The notes under the pieces were generated by a model. It did not search any database, was not told where the DNA came from, and was given only the letters and a program-made list of their open reading frames with translations. A program made the position numbers and the translations under genes. From Oscillospiraceae bacterium (GTDB taxonomy: Bacteria > Bacillota > Clostridia > Oscillospirales > Ruminococcaceae), in NCBI GenBank assembly GCA_025757845.1, contig CP107211.1:1798001-1862000 (forward strand): a stretch of 64,000 bases of DNA, in the 5' to 3' direction. Shown here in pieces: positions 56,629 to 64,000 of the stretch (the stretch's first letter is position 1; each line of letters starts with the position of its first letter).

Positions 56629-58440
56629 ATGCCAAGACCCGGACGCATGACCACCGAGCGCGCCAAGGACTTCAAGGGCACGCTGCGGCAGCTTCTCCAG
56701 ACCATGAGCCACTACAAACTGCCGCTCATCACGGCCATTGTCTTTGCCATTCTGTCCACCATCTTCAACATTGCCGGCCCCAAGGTGCTGGCCAAAGCCA
56801 CCACGGCCCTTGCCACCGGCTGGGTCGCCAAGCTGCGGGGCACCGGCAGCATCGACTTTGTGTATATTGGCCGGGTACTGCTGTTTTTGCTGGGGATGTA
56901 CCTGCTGAGCAGCGCCTTCAGCTTTATCCAGGGCTGGCTGATGACCGGCCTTTCCCAGAAAGTCTGCTACGACTTCCGCCGCCGGATCAGCGAAAAGATC
57001 AACCGCCTGCCCCTGGCCTACTTTGAAAAGCGCACCGTGGGCGAGGTGCTGTCCCGCATCACCAACGATGTGGACACCCTGGGCCAGAGCCTGAACCAGA
57101 GCATCACCCAGCTCATCACCAGCATCACCACCATGATCGGCGTGCTGATCATGATGCTGTCCATCAGCCCCAGGATGACCCTGATCGCCATCCTGATTTT
57201 GCCGGTGTCGCTGGCACTGGTGCTGGTGGTGGTCAGGTTCAGCCAGAAATATTTTAAGGCCCAGCAGGCCACCCTGGGCGTGGTGAACGGCCAGGTAGAA
57301 GAGGTCTACGCCGGCCACAACGTGGTCAAGGCCTTCAACCGGGAGGCCGTGGTGCTGGCAGACTTCAACGCCGCCAACGACAAGCTGTACGAATCCGCCT
57401 GGAAGAGCCAGTTCCTCTCGGGCCTGATGATGCCCATCATGAACTTTGTGGGCAACCTGGGCTATGTGGCGGTGGCCATCGTTGGCAGCATCTTTGCCGC
57501 CAACGGCACCATCACCATCGGCGACATCCAGGCCTTTATCCAGTACGTCAAGAACTTCACCCAGCCCATCCAGCAGCTGTCGCAGGTGTCCAACATGCTG
57601 CAGAGCATGGCCGCTGCCGCCGAGCGGGTGTTCGAGTTCCTGAACGAGCCGGAAGAGGACCAGACCGCCGACCCGGCCCGCCGGGCAGACCCCGCCTGCA
57701 TCGACGGTCAGGTGACCTTCGACCACGTCAAATTCGGCTACACCCCGGACAAGACCATCATCCACGACTTCAGCTGTACGGTGAAGCCCGGCCAGAAGGT
57801 GGCCATCGTCGGCCCCACCGGCGCGGGCAAGACCACCATGGTCAAGCTGCTCATGCGCTTCTACGATGTGGACGCCGGTGCCATCACCCTGAACGGCCAC
57901 GACGTGCGCGACTTTGACCGCAGCGCTCTGCGCGAGGGCTTCGGCATGGTGCTGCAGGACACCTGGCTGTTCAAGGGCACCATCCTGGAGAACATCCGCT
58001 ACGGCCGCCTGGACGCCACCGACGAGGAGGTCATTGCCGCCGCCAAGGCTGCCAACGCCGACCACTTCATCCGCACCCTGCCCGGCGGCTACCAGATGGA
58101 GCTGAACGAGGACGCCTCCAACGTGAGCCAGGGCCAGAAGCAGCTGCTGACCATCGCCCGCACCATTCTGGCCGACAACCGCATCCTGATTCTGGATGAG
58201 GCCACCAGCAGTGTGGACACCCGCACCGAGCAGCGCATCCAGACCGCCATGGACCGCCTGATGGAGGGCCGCACCAGCTTTGTCATCGCCCACCGCCTGT
58301 CCACCATCAAGGACGCCGACCTCATCCTTGTGATGCGGGACGGCGACATCGTGGAACAGGGCACCCACGACCAGCTGCTGGCCGCCGGCGGCTTCTACGC
58401 CGACCTGTACAACAGCCAGTTCGAGGACGTGGTGGAGTAA
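56629..58440 (+). CDS. Heterodimeric ABC exporter, catalytic subunit
   Basis: 603 residues from ATG 56629 (MPRPGRMTTERAK), 9 nt after GGAGG; a GTG at 56620 lies within the site. Walker A GPTGAGKTTMV, Walker B ILILDEATSSVD and H-loop VIAHRLST are intact, while the signature is NVSQGQKQLL, a weak LSGGQ. It supplies the composite site's catalytic Glu and His. It starts one base after the partner stop, so the two are made together. Confidence 0.9.
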   Translation: MPRPGRMTTERAKDFKGTLRQLLQTMSHYKLPLITAIVFAILSTIFNIAGPKVLAKATTALATGWVAKLRGTGSIDFVYIGRVLLFLLGMYLLSSAFSFIQGWLMTGLSQKVCYDFRRRISEKINRLPLAYFEKRTVGEVLSRITNDVDTLGQSLNQSITQLITSITTMIGVLIMMLSISPRMTLIAILILPVSLALVLVVVRFSQKYFKAQQATLGVVNGQVEEVYAGHNVVKAFNREAVVLADFNAANDKLYESAWKSQFLSGLMMPIMNFVGNLGYVAVAIVGSIFAANGTITIGDIQAFIQYVKNFTQPIQQLSQVSNMLQSMAAAAERVFEFLNEPEEDQTADPARRADPACIDGQVTFDHVKFGYTPDKTIIHDFSCTVKPGQKVAIVGPTGAGKTTMVKLLMRFYDVDAGAITLNGHDVRDFDRSALREGFGMVLQDTWLFKGTILENIRYGRLDATDEEVIAAAKAANADHFIRTLPGGYQMELNEDASNVSQGQKQLLTIARTILADNRILILDEATSSVDTRTEQRIQTAMDRLMEGRTSFVIAHRLSTIKDADLILVMRDGDIVEQGTHDQLLAAGGFYADLYNSQFEDVVE

Positions 58441-58454
58441 ACACCGATATTTTA

Positions 58455-58490
58455 AAAACCGGGAGCATCTGCGGATGTTCCCGGTTTTTT
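58455..58490. terminator. Terminator of the ABC operon, TGCG-capped
   Basis: AAAACCGGGAGCATC/GATGTTCCCGGTTTT stem around TGCG, then TTCAC. It resembles hairpin 2 of repeat A and also faces the convergent lysR gene. Confidence 0.85.
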
Positions 58491-59413
58491 CACACCTCTA
58501 TTTTTTCCAGCTCCACCCCGAACAGCGGGCCGATCAGCGCCGGAAAGGCCTGCTGCAACGCCTGCACATAGCCCCGCACCACCGGGTCGTCTGCTTTCTG
58601 CCCCGCCACGATGCCAAAGCGGTGGCCCTTGTTCCAATCCAGCAGGCGCGCAAAGCGCAGGTCCGGGCGGCGGTAGTACAGCAGGGGCACCATCTTCAGC
58701 GAGGGGCCGCCGTAAGGAGCGCTCCGGAGGGTGCCCGGCGGGATGATGCCGGCCCCGCGGCGCGCGCCCTCCTGCAGCAGTTCGGTCTCATAGAGGGTCT
58801 GGTACATCTCCCGGATGGGCAGCCACCGGTAGGGCAGCACCTGTGCAAGGCGCAGCGGCCCCTGCGGGATCTCCTCTTCTGCATAAAAGAAGATGCAGAC
58901 CTCCGGCACATAGCACAGCGGGAAGAACCGCAGCCCCTGGGCGTAGATCTCGGCGCTGTCCAGCTGGAAGGACAGGTCCGTCTCCCCTTTTTTCAGGCTG
59001 CGCCACAGCTCACTGCGGGTGGCACAGCCGTGCAGGATGGGCGAATAGGTCAGGCTCAGCTCCCGCGTCAGGGCCAGCAGATCGTAGCCGAACATCCGCA
59101 TGGCGTCGTGGTGGTAGGCGATCTCCAGATGCCGGGCCGGAGGGTCGGCCCTGTGCTGTACGGCCCGCGCATGGCGCACGGCATCGTTGTACAGGGCCAC
59201 CAGCTGCTTTGCCTTGGGGTAAAAATCCTGTCCCGCCGGGGTCAGCAGCACCTTGCGGGGCACATGCTGGAACAGCTCCACCCCCAGCTGGCCTTCCAGC
59301 GTGCGGATCTGCTGCGACAGGGCCGACTGCGACAGATACAGCGCCTCGGCCGCCGCCGAATAGCTGTTGAGCTCTACGATTTTGACAAAACCTTCCAATG
59401 CGCTCTGGTTCAT
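58490..59413 (-). CDS. LysR family transcriptional regulator
   Basis: 307 residues from ATG 59413 (MNQSALEGFVKIVELNSYS), nine nucleotides after GGAGG; upstream ATGs in frame lack it. The N-terminal helix-turn-helix AAAEALYLSQSALSQQIRTLE is typical of LysR; the ligand domain follows with VPEVCIFFYAEEE. It is divergent from the flavoprotein gene and their -35 boxes overlap, so it very likely regulates it. Confidence 0.9.
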   Translation of the reverse strand: MNQSALEGFVKIVELNSYSAAAEALYLSQSALSQQIRTLEGQLGVELFQHVPRKVLLTPAGQDFYPKAKQLVALYNDAVRHARAVQHRADPPARHLEIAYHHDAMRMFGYDLLALTRELSLTYSPILHGCATRSELWRSLKKGETDLSFQLDSAEIYAQGLRFFPLCYVPEVCIFFYAEEEIPQGPLRLAQVLPYRWLPIREMYQTLYETELLQEGARRGAGIIPPGTLRSAPYGGPSLKMVPLLYYRRPDLRFARLLDWNKGHRFGIVAGQKADDPVVRGYVQALQQAFPALIGPLFGVELEKIEV

Positions 59414-59450
59414 TCCGGTCATCCTCCACCCATACATTAGCTTTGCCTAA

Positions 59451-59501
59451 ATTATAATATAAGAAAAATGAATTGTAAACCGGGTCTGTTCGCGCTATAA
59501 T
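59451..59501. promoter_or_regulatory. Divergent lysR/flavoprotein promoters with overlapping -35 boxes
   Basis: Plus: TTGTAA (59473-59478), 17 nt, TATAAT (59496-59501). Minus: TTTACA (59474-59479), 17 nt, TATAAT (59451-59456). The two -35 boxes share five bases, so polymerases compete. Confidence 0.85.
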
Positions 59502-59510
59502 TTTTTAGAC

Positions 59511-59527
59511 TCGACAAAAAATGTCGA
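59511..59527 (+). promoter_or_regulatory. Inverted repeat downstream of the flavoprotein promoter
   Basis: TCGACA-AAAAA-TGTCGA, about 10 nt after the -10 box; a possible operator or start-site hairpin. It precedes the ATG at 59586 by 58 nt. Confidence 0.5.
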
Positions 59528-59585
59528 TTTCCGTCGAAGATAAGAAGATAAGAAGAAACATCACGAGAAGAAAGAGAGTTCCGCT

Positions 59586-61556
59586 ATGAACAAGATCTCC
59601 CGTAAAGGCTTTCTGAAGATCGCCGCTGCCGCCGCCATGAGCGGTGTCACCGCCGGTGCCCTGTCCGCCTGCAACGCTGCTTCCGGCTCCACCGCCTCCA
59701 GCGCTGCTTCCAGCGAGGCTGCCAGCACCGCTGCTGCCCTCACCTACACCCCCGGCACCTACGAGGCTACCGCCAAGGGCATCCAGTCCGACGTCAAGGT
59801 CAGCGTGACCTTCAGCAAGGACAAGATCGAGGACATCGTCATCGACGTGTCCGGCGAGACCAAGGGCATCGGTGCCGACATCGGCGACAAGATGAAGGAG
59901 AACATCCTGAGCGCCCAGACCTGCAGCGTGGACGGCGTGTCCGGTGCCACCATCACCTCCAATGCCGTCAAGACCGCTGTGGCCGACTGCATGTCCCAGG
60001 CTTCCGGCACCACCGTGACCGTGTCTGTGGACGTGGAGGCCAACGAGGAGCCCGACGTGATCACCGTCACCTCTCAGGAAGATGCCGACGCTGTGGTCGT
60101 GGGCTGCGGCGCTGCCGGCATCATGGCCGCTCTGGAGCTGCAGGCTGCCGGTGTCAAGACCATCCTGCTGGAAAAGGGCAGCTCCTGCGGCGTGTCCAAC
60201 GGCTCTGTGGCCGGTGGTCCCGCTCTGGCCGAGACCCGCGTGCAGGCTGCCGAGAACGCCACCGTCTCCGTGGAGACCCTGTTCAACTGCGAGTACGGCT
60301 TCTCCAAGGGCACTGTGAACGGCGCTCTACTGCACAAGTGCGTCAGCGCCGGTGAGCGCGTGGTGTCCAACTTCATGGACAACGGCGTCAACATGGGCCT
60401 GCGCCGCGACGCTTACGGCATGGGCTTCCGCGCACGCCACAACTTTGCCGACCTGCAGGGCACTCAGGTCAAGGGCACCGACCGCTTCCAGCCGCTGGTG
60501 GACAAGTTCACCGCCGACGGCGGCGTGTTCGAGGTCTGCCGCGAGGCCGTCAAGCCCGTGATGGACGGCGACAAGGTGGTGGGCGTCATCGCAAAGGACA
60601 CCGAGAACAAGACCTACATCCAGTACAACGCCAAGGCTGTGCTGATCGCCACCGGCGGCTATGCCGGCAACCAGGACCGCCTGCACGAGCACTTTGGCAA
60701 CATCAACGTCTGGCCCCTGTGCAACGAGCTGTCGGACGGCAAGGGCTACGACATCGTCATCGAGGCCGGCGGCATCGCCGACCGCAACTGGGCCCTGTGC
60801 TGCAACGAGTTTGGCGGCGTGAACGGCAAGATGGAAGAGCGCGGCCGCTCCATGGTGCGCTCCAACGACACCCTGCGCTTTGCCATCTACGGCGGCCTGA
60901 TGGTGGACCCCAACGGCGACCGCTTCATGAACGAGCAGTACCTGGCCGACCGTCCGCTGGCTCTGGGCGGCGAGATGTCCCTGCGCGTGGGCAAGTACTA
61001 CGCCGTGGTGGACCAGACCATGTACGAGGAGTGCCGCGACAAGGGCGTTCTGGCCTACTTCGGCAACCCGGCCGACTGGTACGTCGGTTCCACCGGCTAC
61101 ACCGAGGAGCTGCTGCCCAACCTGGACGAGCACATGGACATTGCCATCCAGCGCGGCTGGGCCGTCAAGGGCAGCCTGGCCGACTGCGCCAAGGCTTTCG
61201 GCCTGACCGACCTGGAGCAGACCGTGGCCGACTACAACGCCGCCTGCGCCGCCGGTAAGGACGAGCAGTTCTACAAGAACAGCTACCTGCTGCGTGAGCT
61301 GACCGGCGACACCTTCTACGTCATCGAGTACGAGCCCTCCATCTGGGGCACCTTCGGCGGCGTCAAGACCGACTCCTACGCCCGTGCCGTCAACGCCGAG
61401 CAGCAGCCCATCCAGGGCCTGTATGTGGCCGGTGTGGACAACGGCTCCATCTACGCTTCTCCCTACTACGAGAACGAGGGCGCCGCTCTGGGCACTGCCT
61501 ACACCAGCGGCATCGTGGCTGCTGACTGCATGATCAGCGACCTGAAGAACGCCTGA
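59586..61556 (+). CDS. Surface FMN/FAD flavoprotein, fumarate-reductase-like
   Basis: 656 residues. The leader MNKISRKGFLKIAAAAAMSG with LSACNA is a Tat-like lipoprotein signal, then an Ala/Ser tether. An FMN-binding domain (DGVSGATITSNAV, whose Thr takes FMN through an ApbE transferase) precedes an FAD_binding_2 domain with VVVGCGAAGIMAALELQAAG, IATGGYAGNQDRL and GDRFMNEQYLADR. Fumarate, urocanate and related extracellular reductases share this layout. The substrate is not known. GAAAGAGAG-type purines precede the ATG. It is divergent from LysR. Confidence 0.88.
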   Translation: MNKISRKGFLKIAAAAAMSGVTAGALSACNAASGSTASSAASSEAASTAAALTYTPGTYEATAKGIQSDVKVSVTFSKDKIEDIVIDVSGETKGIGADIGDKMKENILSAQTCSVDGVSGATITSNAVKTAVADCMSQASGTTVTVSVDVEANEEPDVITVTSQEDADAVVVGCGAAGIMAALELQAAGVKTILLEKGSSCGVSNGSVAGGPALAETRVQAAENATVSVETLFNCEYGFSKGTVNGALLHKCVSAGERVVSNFMDNGVNMGLRRDAYGMGFRARHNFADLQGTQVKGTDRFQPLVDKFTADGGVFEVCREAVKPVMDGDKVVGVIAKDTENKTYIQYNAKAVLIATGGYAGNQDRLHEHFGNINVWPLCNELSDGKGYDIVIEAGGIADRNWALCCNEFGGVNGKMEERGRSMVRSNDTLRFAIYGGLMVDPNGDRFMNEQYLADRPLALGGEMSLRVGKYYAVVDQTMYEECRDKGVLAYFGNPADWYVGSTGYTEELLPNLDEHMDIAIQRGWAVKGSLADCAKAFGLTDLEQTVADYNAACAAGKDEQFYKNSYLLRELTGDTFYVIEYEPSIWGTFGGVKTDSYARAVNAEQQPIQGLYVAGVDNGSIYASPYYENEGAALGTAYTSGIVAADCMISDLKNA

Positions 61557-61615
61557 TAAGGCGCAGTTCTCCCGCATAAATCCAACATTTCTTTTTTTCT
61601 TCTTTTTCATGTGAA

Positions 61616-61648
61616 GAGGGGCGGTCCCGGTCGGGGCTGCCCCTCTTT
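61616..61648 (+). terminator. Flavoprotein gene terminator
   Basis: GAGGGGC.../...GCCCCTC hairpin with a GC-rich inner part, followed by TTTG. Confidence 0.75.
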
Positions 61649-61758
61649 GCTGTTTTGCCCCGCACGCCCCCTACACAAATGCCCGCGATTGTGCTATGAT
61701 AGGGCTGAGCAGCCGGTTTGCTGCAAGCAACCGGCAAAGCATCGAGGTGTATTGTACA

Positions 61759-62679
61759 ATGTCTGAACTTCTTGAGACGCTGCGGCAGGAGGGCGTGGAC
61801 CCGGCCCTGCTTTCTGCGGTAGAGGAATATCGTGCCGCCCATCCGCTGGACGCTGCGCTGCGGCCCCGCATCCCGGCCCCGGCCTTTACCTACTACGGCA
61901 AAGAGGTGTGGGAGCAGGCGCTGGCCGCCCTGCTCTGCGGCGAAAACCTGCTGCTGGCAGGCGGCAAGGCCACCGGAAAGAACGTGCTGGCCGAGAACCT
62001 CTCCGCCGCCTTCGGCCGCCCCGCGTGGGACATCTCGTTCCATGTGAACATGGACGCGGCCTCCCTCATCGGCATGGACACCTTTGCCGACGGGCGGGTG
62101 GAGTTCCGCCCCGGGCCGGTGTACCGCTGCGCCCAGTGCGGCGGCTTTGGCGTGCTGGACGAGATCAACATGGCCAAGAACGAAGCGCTGGCCGTGCTGC
62201 ACGCAGTGCTGGACTTCCGCCGCGCCATTGACGTGCCCGGCTACGACCGCATCCCGCTGGCCGAGGAGACCCGCTTCATCGCCACCATGAACTACGGCTA
62301 CGCCGGTACCCGGGAGCTGAACGAGGCCCTGACCTCCCGCTTCGTGGTCATCCAGATGCCCACCATCACCCAGGACAACCTGGAAAAGCTGCTGCGGGCA
62401 CAGTTCCCGGATCTTGCTGCGAAGTACGCCCACCAGTTCGCCCTGCTGTTCCTCGACTTGCAGAAAAAGTGCGACAGTGCGGAAATTTCCACCAAGGCAC
62501 TGGACCTGCGCGGCATGCTGGACGCGCTGCGCCTGATCCGCCGCGGCATCCCCGCAGGGGCCGCGCTGGACATGGGCATCACCAACAAGGCCTTTGACAG
62601 CTACGAGCAGGGCCTGATCCGCGACGTGATCGCGGCCCGCATCCCGGCCAAACTGGATGCGGCCAAGCTGTTTGCCTGA
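61759..62679 (+). CDS. MoxR-type AAA+ ATPase
   Basis: 306 residues from ATG 61759. Walker A reads LAGGKATGKNVL (one residue off the consensus GxxxxGK), Walker B FGVLDEINMAKNEAL, sensor 1 IATMNYGY and Arg finger LNEALTSRFVV. MoxR/NorQ ATPases act as chaperones or chelatases with a vWA partner. The partner is the next gene, whose ATG shares one base with this stop (TGATG). Target complex unknown. Confidence 0.88.
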   Translation: MSELLETLRQEGVDPALLSAVEEYRAAHPLDAALRPRIPAPAFTYYGKEVWEQALAALLCGENLLLAGGKATGKNVLAENLSAAFGRPAWDISFHVNMDAASLIGMDTFADGRVEFRPGPVYRCAQCGGFGVLDEINMAKNEALAVLHAVLDFRRAIDVPGYDRIPLAEETRFIATMNYGYAGTRELNEALTSRFVVIQMPTITQDNLEKLLRAQFPDLAAKYAHQFALLFLDLQKKCDSAEISTKALDLRGMLDALRLIRRGIPAGAALDMGITNKAFDSYEQGLIRDVIAARIPAKLDAAKLFA

Positions 62680-64000
62680 TGGAAGCCCAGAGCTACACCG
62701 CACAGGAGCGGCGGGCGGCCAATCAGGTCTGGGCGGCTGCGGGCGCCTATGGCTTTGAGCCGCTGTTTCTGGCCCACAACACCGACGGCACGGTGGATTT
62801 TTACATGAACACCATCGTGGGCCTTGTGCACAAATATTACGGTGACAAGTTGATAAGCAGCATCTTCGACCGCTGGGCGGGCGATCTGCGGCAGGCCATG
62901 CTGGACGATCTGGCGTGGCTCTACCTCGAAAACGCGGCCTACCGGCTGGAGCTGCCCCACCGCCCGGTGCTGGAAGCGCTGCGCTATTCTCACGCCGACT
63001 ACTTTTTTGCCATCCAGTACAAACTTTCCCGGCAGGAGTGGATGGCCAGGAACCAGCTGGTGTACACCATGCAGGCGGCCCGCTGGCGCAGCGTGCTGGG
63101 GCGCAATCTGCCCGTGATGACCCCCTACGAGAGCGGGTTGTTCCGGGCGCTGGCCCCGGACACCGCCCCGCAGCCGGACCAATTGCAGGACGCCCTGCTG
63201 GCCGTGTACGCAACGTTTGACCTCTTCGACGGCACCGTGCATCCGAAAGCGGCGCTGCACCTGCATCTGGACGGCCTGCTGGCCACCCTTGCCACCAGGG
63301 CCCTGCCCACCCAGATGATCAAGACCGACCGAGTGACCGTGGAGCACTCCAACACCGTGGACGCCGCCGGCAGCGGCCCCAGCGTGGACAAACGGCAGGC
63401 CCACATCACCCTGAAGCAGAACGCCGCGCAGGACCGCGCCTACATTGAGAGCTGCTTCGGCCGCTCCCTCTACCCGCCGGAGCGGCTGCGCAAGGCCGAA
63501 CAGGAGCTGTGCACCGGGGTGCATCTGGGGTGCCATTTGTGGTTCAGCGCGGGCGTGCCCAGCCCGGAACAGGCCCCCACCCCGGAGGCCCGGCATCTGG
63601 CCGAACAGGCCGAGCTGCAGGCCGACCGCAACCGCGCCTACTACGCCAAAAATCAGGAGCTGCACCGCAGCGTGGTGCTGCGGCTCACCGAGCAGATCCG
63701 CAACTGCATTCTGGTGCATCAGCAGCCCAACGCGCGGGTGGCCCGCAGCGGCAATGTGGACCCCGGGCGGGTGTGGCGCGCCCCGCTTTTGAACGATGAC
63801 CGGGTGTTTTTGTGCGCCGAAGAGGAAAATCACCCCGCCTTTACGGTGGACCTGCTGCTGGACGCTTCCGCCTCCCGCCTGCACTGTCAGGAGGTCATCG
63901 CGGCGCAGGGGTCCATCCTGGCCGAGAGCCTGGCCAACTGCGGCATCCCGGTGCGGGTGAGCGCCTTCAGCAGCCTGCGGGGCTACACCGTGCTGCGGGT
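62679..64000 (+). CDS. vWA-domain protein, NorD/CoxE-like, C-terminus beyond right edge
   Basis: 440 codons are visible from ATG 62679 to the edge. After a helical N-terminal region (TAQERRAANQVWAAAG, HKYYGDKLISSIFD) the C-terminal part begins a vWA domain: FTVDLLLDASASRLH carries the DxSxS metal-ion site, followed by SLANCGIPVRVSAFSS. Proteins of this build work with MoxR-like ATPases in metal insertion or activation of large enzymes, and the ATPase gene is immediately upstream and coupled. The remaining vWA motifs and the target lie outside the window. Confidence 0.85.
   Translation, partial: MEAQSYTAQERRAANQVWAAAGAYGFEPLFLAHNTDGTVDFYMNTIVGLVHKYYGDKLISSIFDRWAGDLRQAMLDDLAWLYLENAAYRLELPHRPVLEALRYSHADYFFAIQYKLSRQEWMARNQLVYTMQAARWRSVLGRNLPVMTPYESGLFRALAPDTAPQPDQLQDALLAVYATFDLFDGTVHPKAALHLHLDGLLATLATRALPTQMIKTDRVTVEHSNTVDAAGSGPSVDKRQAHITLKQNAAQDRAYIESCFGRSLYPPERLRKAEQELCTGVHLGCHLWFSAGVPSPEQAPTPEARHLAEQAELQADRNRAYYAKNQELHRSVVLRLTEQIRNCILVHQQPNARVARSGNVDPGRVWRAPLLNDDRVFLCAEEENHPAFTVDLLLDASASRLHCQEVIAAQGSILAESLANCGIPVRVSAFSSLRGYTVLR

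Overview
The window looks like a chromosomal segment from a GC-rich (by eye near 60%), low-GC-promoter Firmicute, most likely an Oscillospiraceae/Ruminococcaceae gut anaerobe close to Faecalibacterium. Reasons: Gram-positive features (sortase substrates with LPxTG-like tails, lipoproteins with A/S-rich tethers, strong GGAGG ribosome sites, TTGACA/TATAAT promoters with 17-nt spacers), strict-anaerobe metabolism (NfnAB electron bifurcation, a sodium-pump decarboxylase, a periplasm-type flavoprotein reductase), ThyX instead of ThyA, and FabK instead of FabI. The species assignment is inference. No rRNA, prophage, transposase gene or CRISPR array was seen.

Layout. 1-9 kb: a YoaK membrane protein (cut by the left edge), an HD hydrolase, a small orphan protein, an esterase/C_GCAxxG pair, htpG under a perfect CIRCE operator, an XpaC-like membrane protein, a lipoprotein and cardiolipin synthase. 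9-17 kb (minus strand): a pcrA-thyX-tmk cluster, an acetyltransferase, mltG and a TrhP-like U32 protein, with two repeat elements between them. 17-25 kb: decarboxylase subunits OadB/OadG, mreB, recD2, a small lipoprotein and a MATE exporter whose leader holds terminator-like hairpins. 25-34 kb (plus strand): a compact type II fatty-acid operon acpP-accD-accA-fabH-fabK-NMO-fabD-fabG-fabF-fabZ. accD carries an apparent one-base frameshift, and accB and accC are absent. 34-37 kb: a polar amino-acid ABC transporter and a five-tRNA operon (transcription order Gly-Val-Asp-Phe-Gly). 37.6-40 kb: nfnAB. 40-45 kb: a small lipoprotein flanked by ~98-bp structured repeats, then a DUF969/DUF979 transporter with an M29-like peptidase and pyroglutamyl peptidase. 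45-53 kb: three copies of a structured repeat, then a sortase with two surface proteins. 53-58 kb: a Na/Pi-type transporter divergent from a MarR regulator and a heterodimeric ABC exporter. 58-64 kb: a LysR regulator divergent from an FMN/FAD surface reductase, then a MoxR ATPase with a vWA partner cut by the right edge.

The most unusual signal is non-coding. A repeat of about 125-135 nt (called A here) occurs five times, at 10301-10425, 20280-20499, 45225-45359, 45458-45593 and 45610-45741. It has two hairpins whose stems differ in sequence between copies but stay complementary, while the first loop, the C(TGCG)G cap and the linkers are conserved. This is the covariation pattern of a structured RNA. 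In one copy a second repeat (B) sits inside the apical loop. Other repeats (C, a MITE-like element, and tRNA spacer duplications) add to a repeat-rich intergenic landscape. Most coding regions are ordinary housekeeping genes in tight operons with 1-17 nt overlaps.
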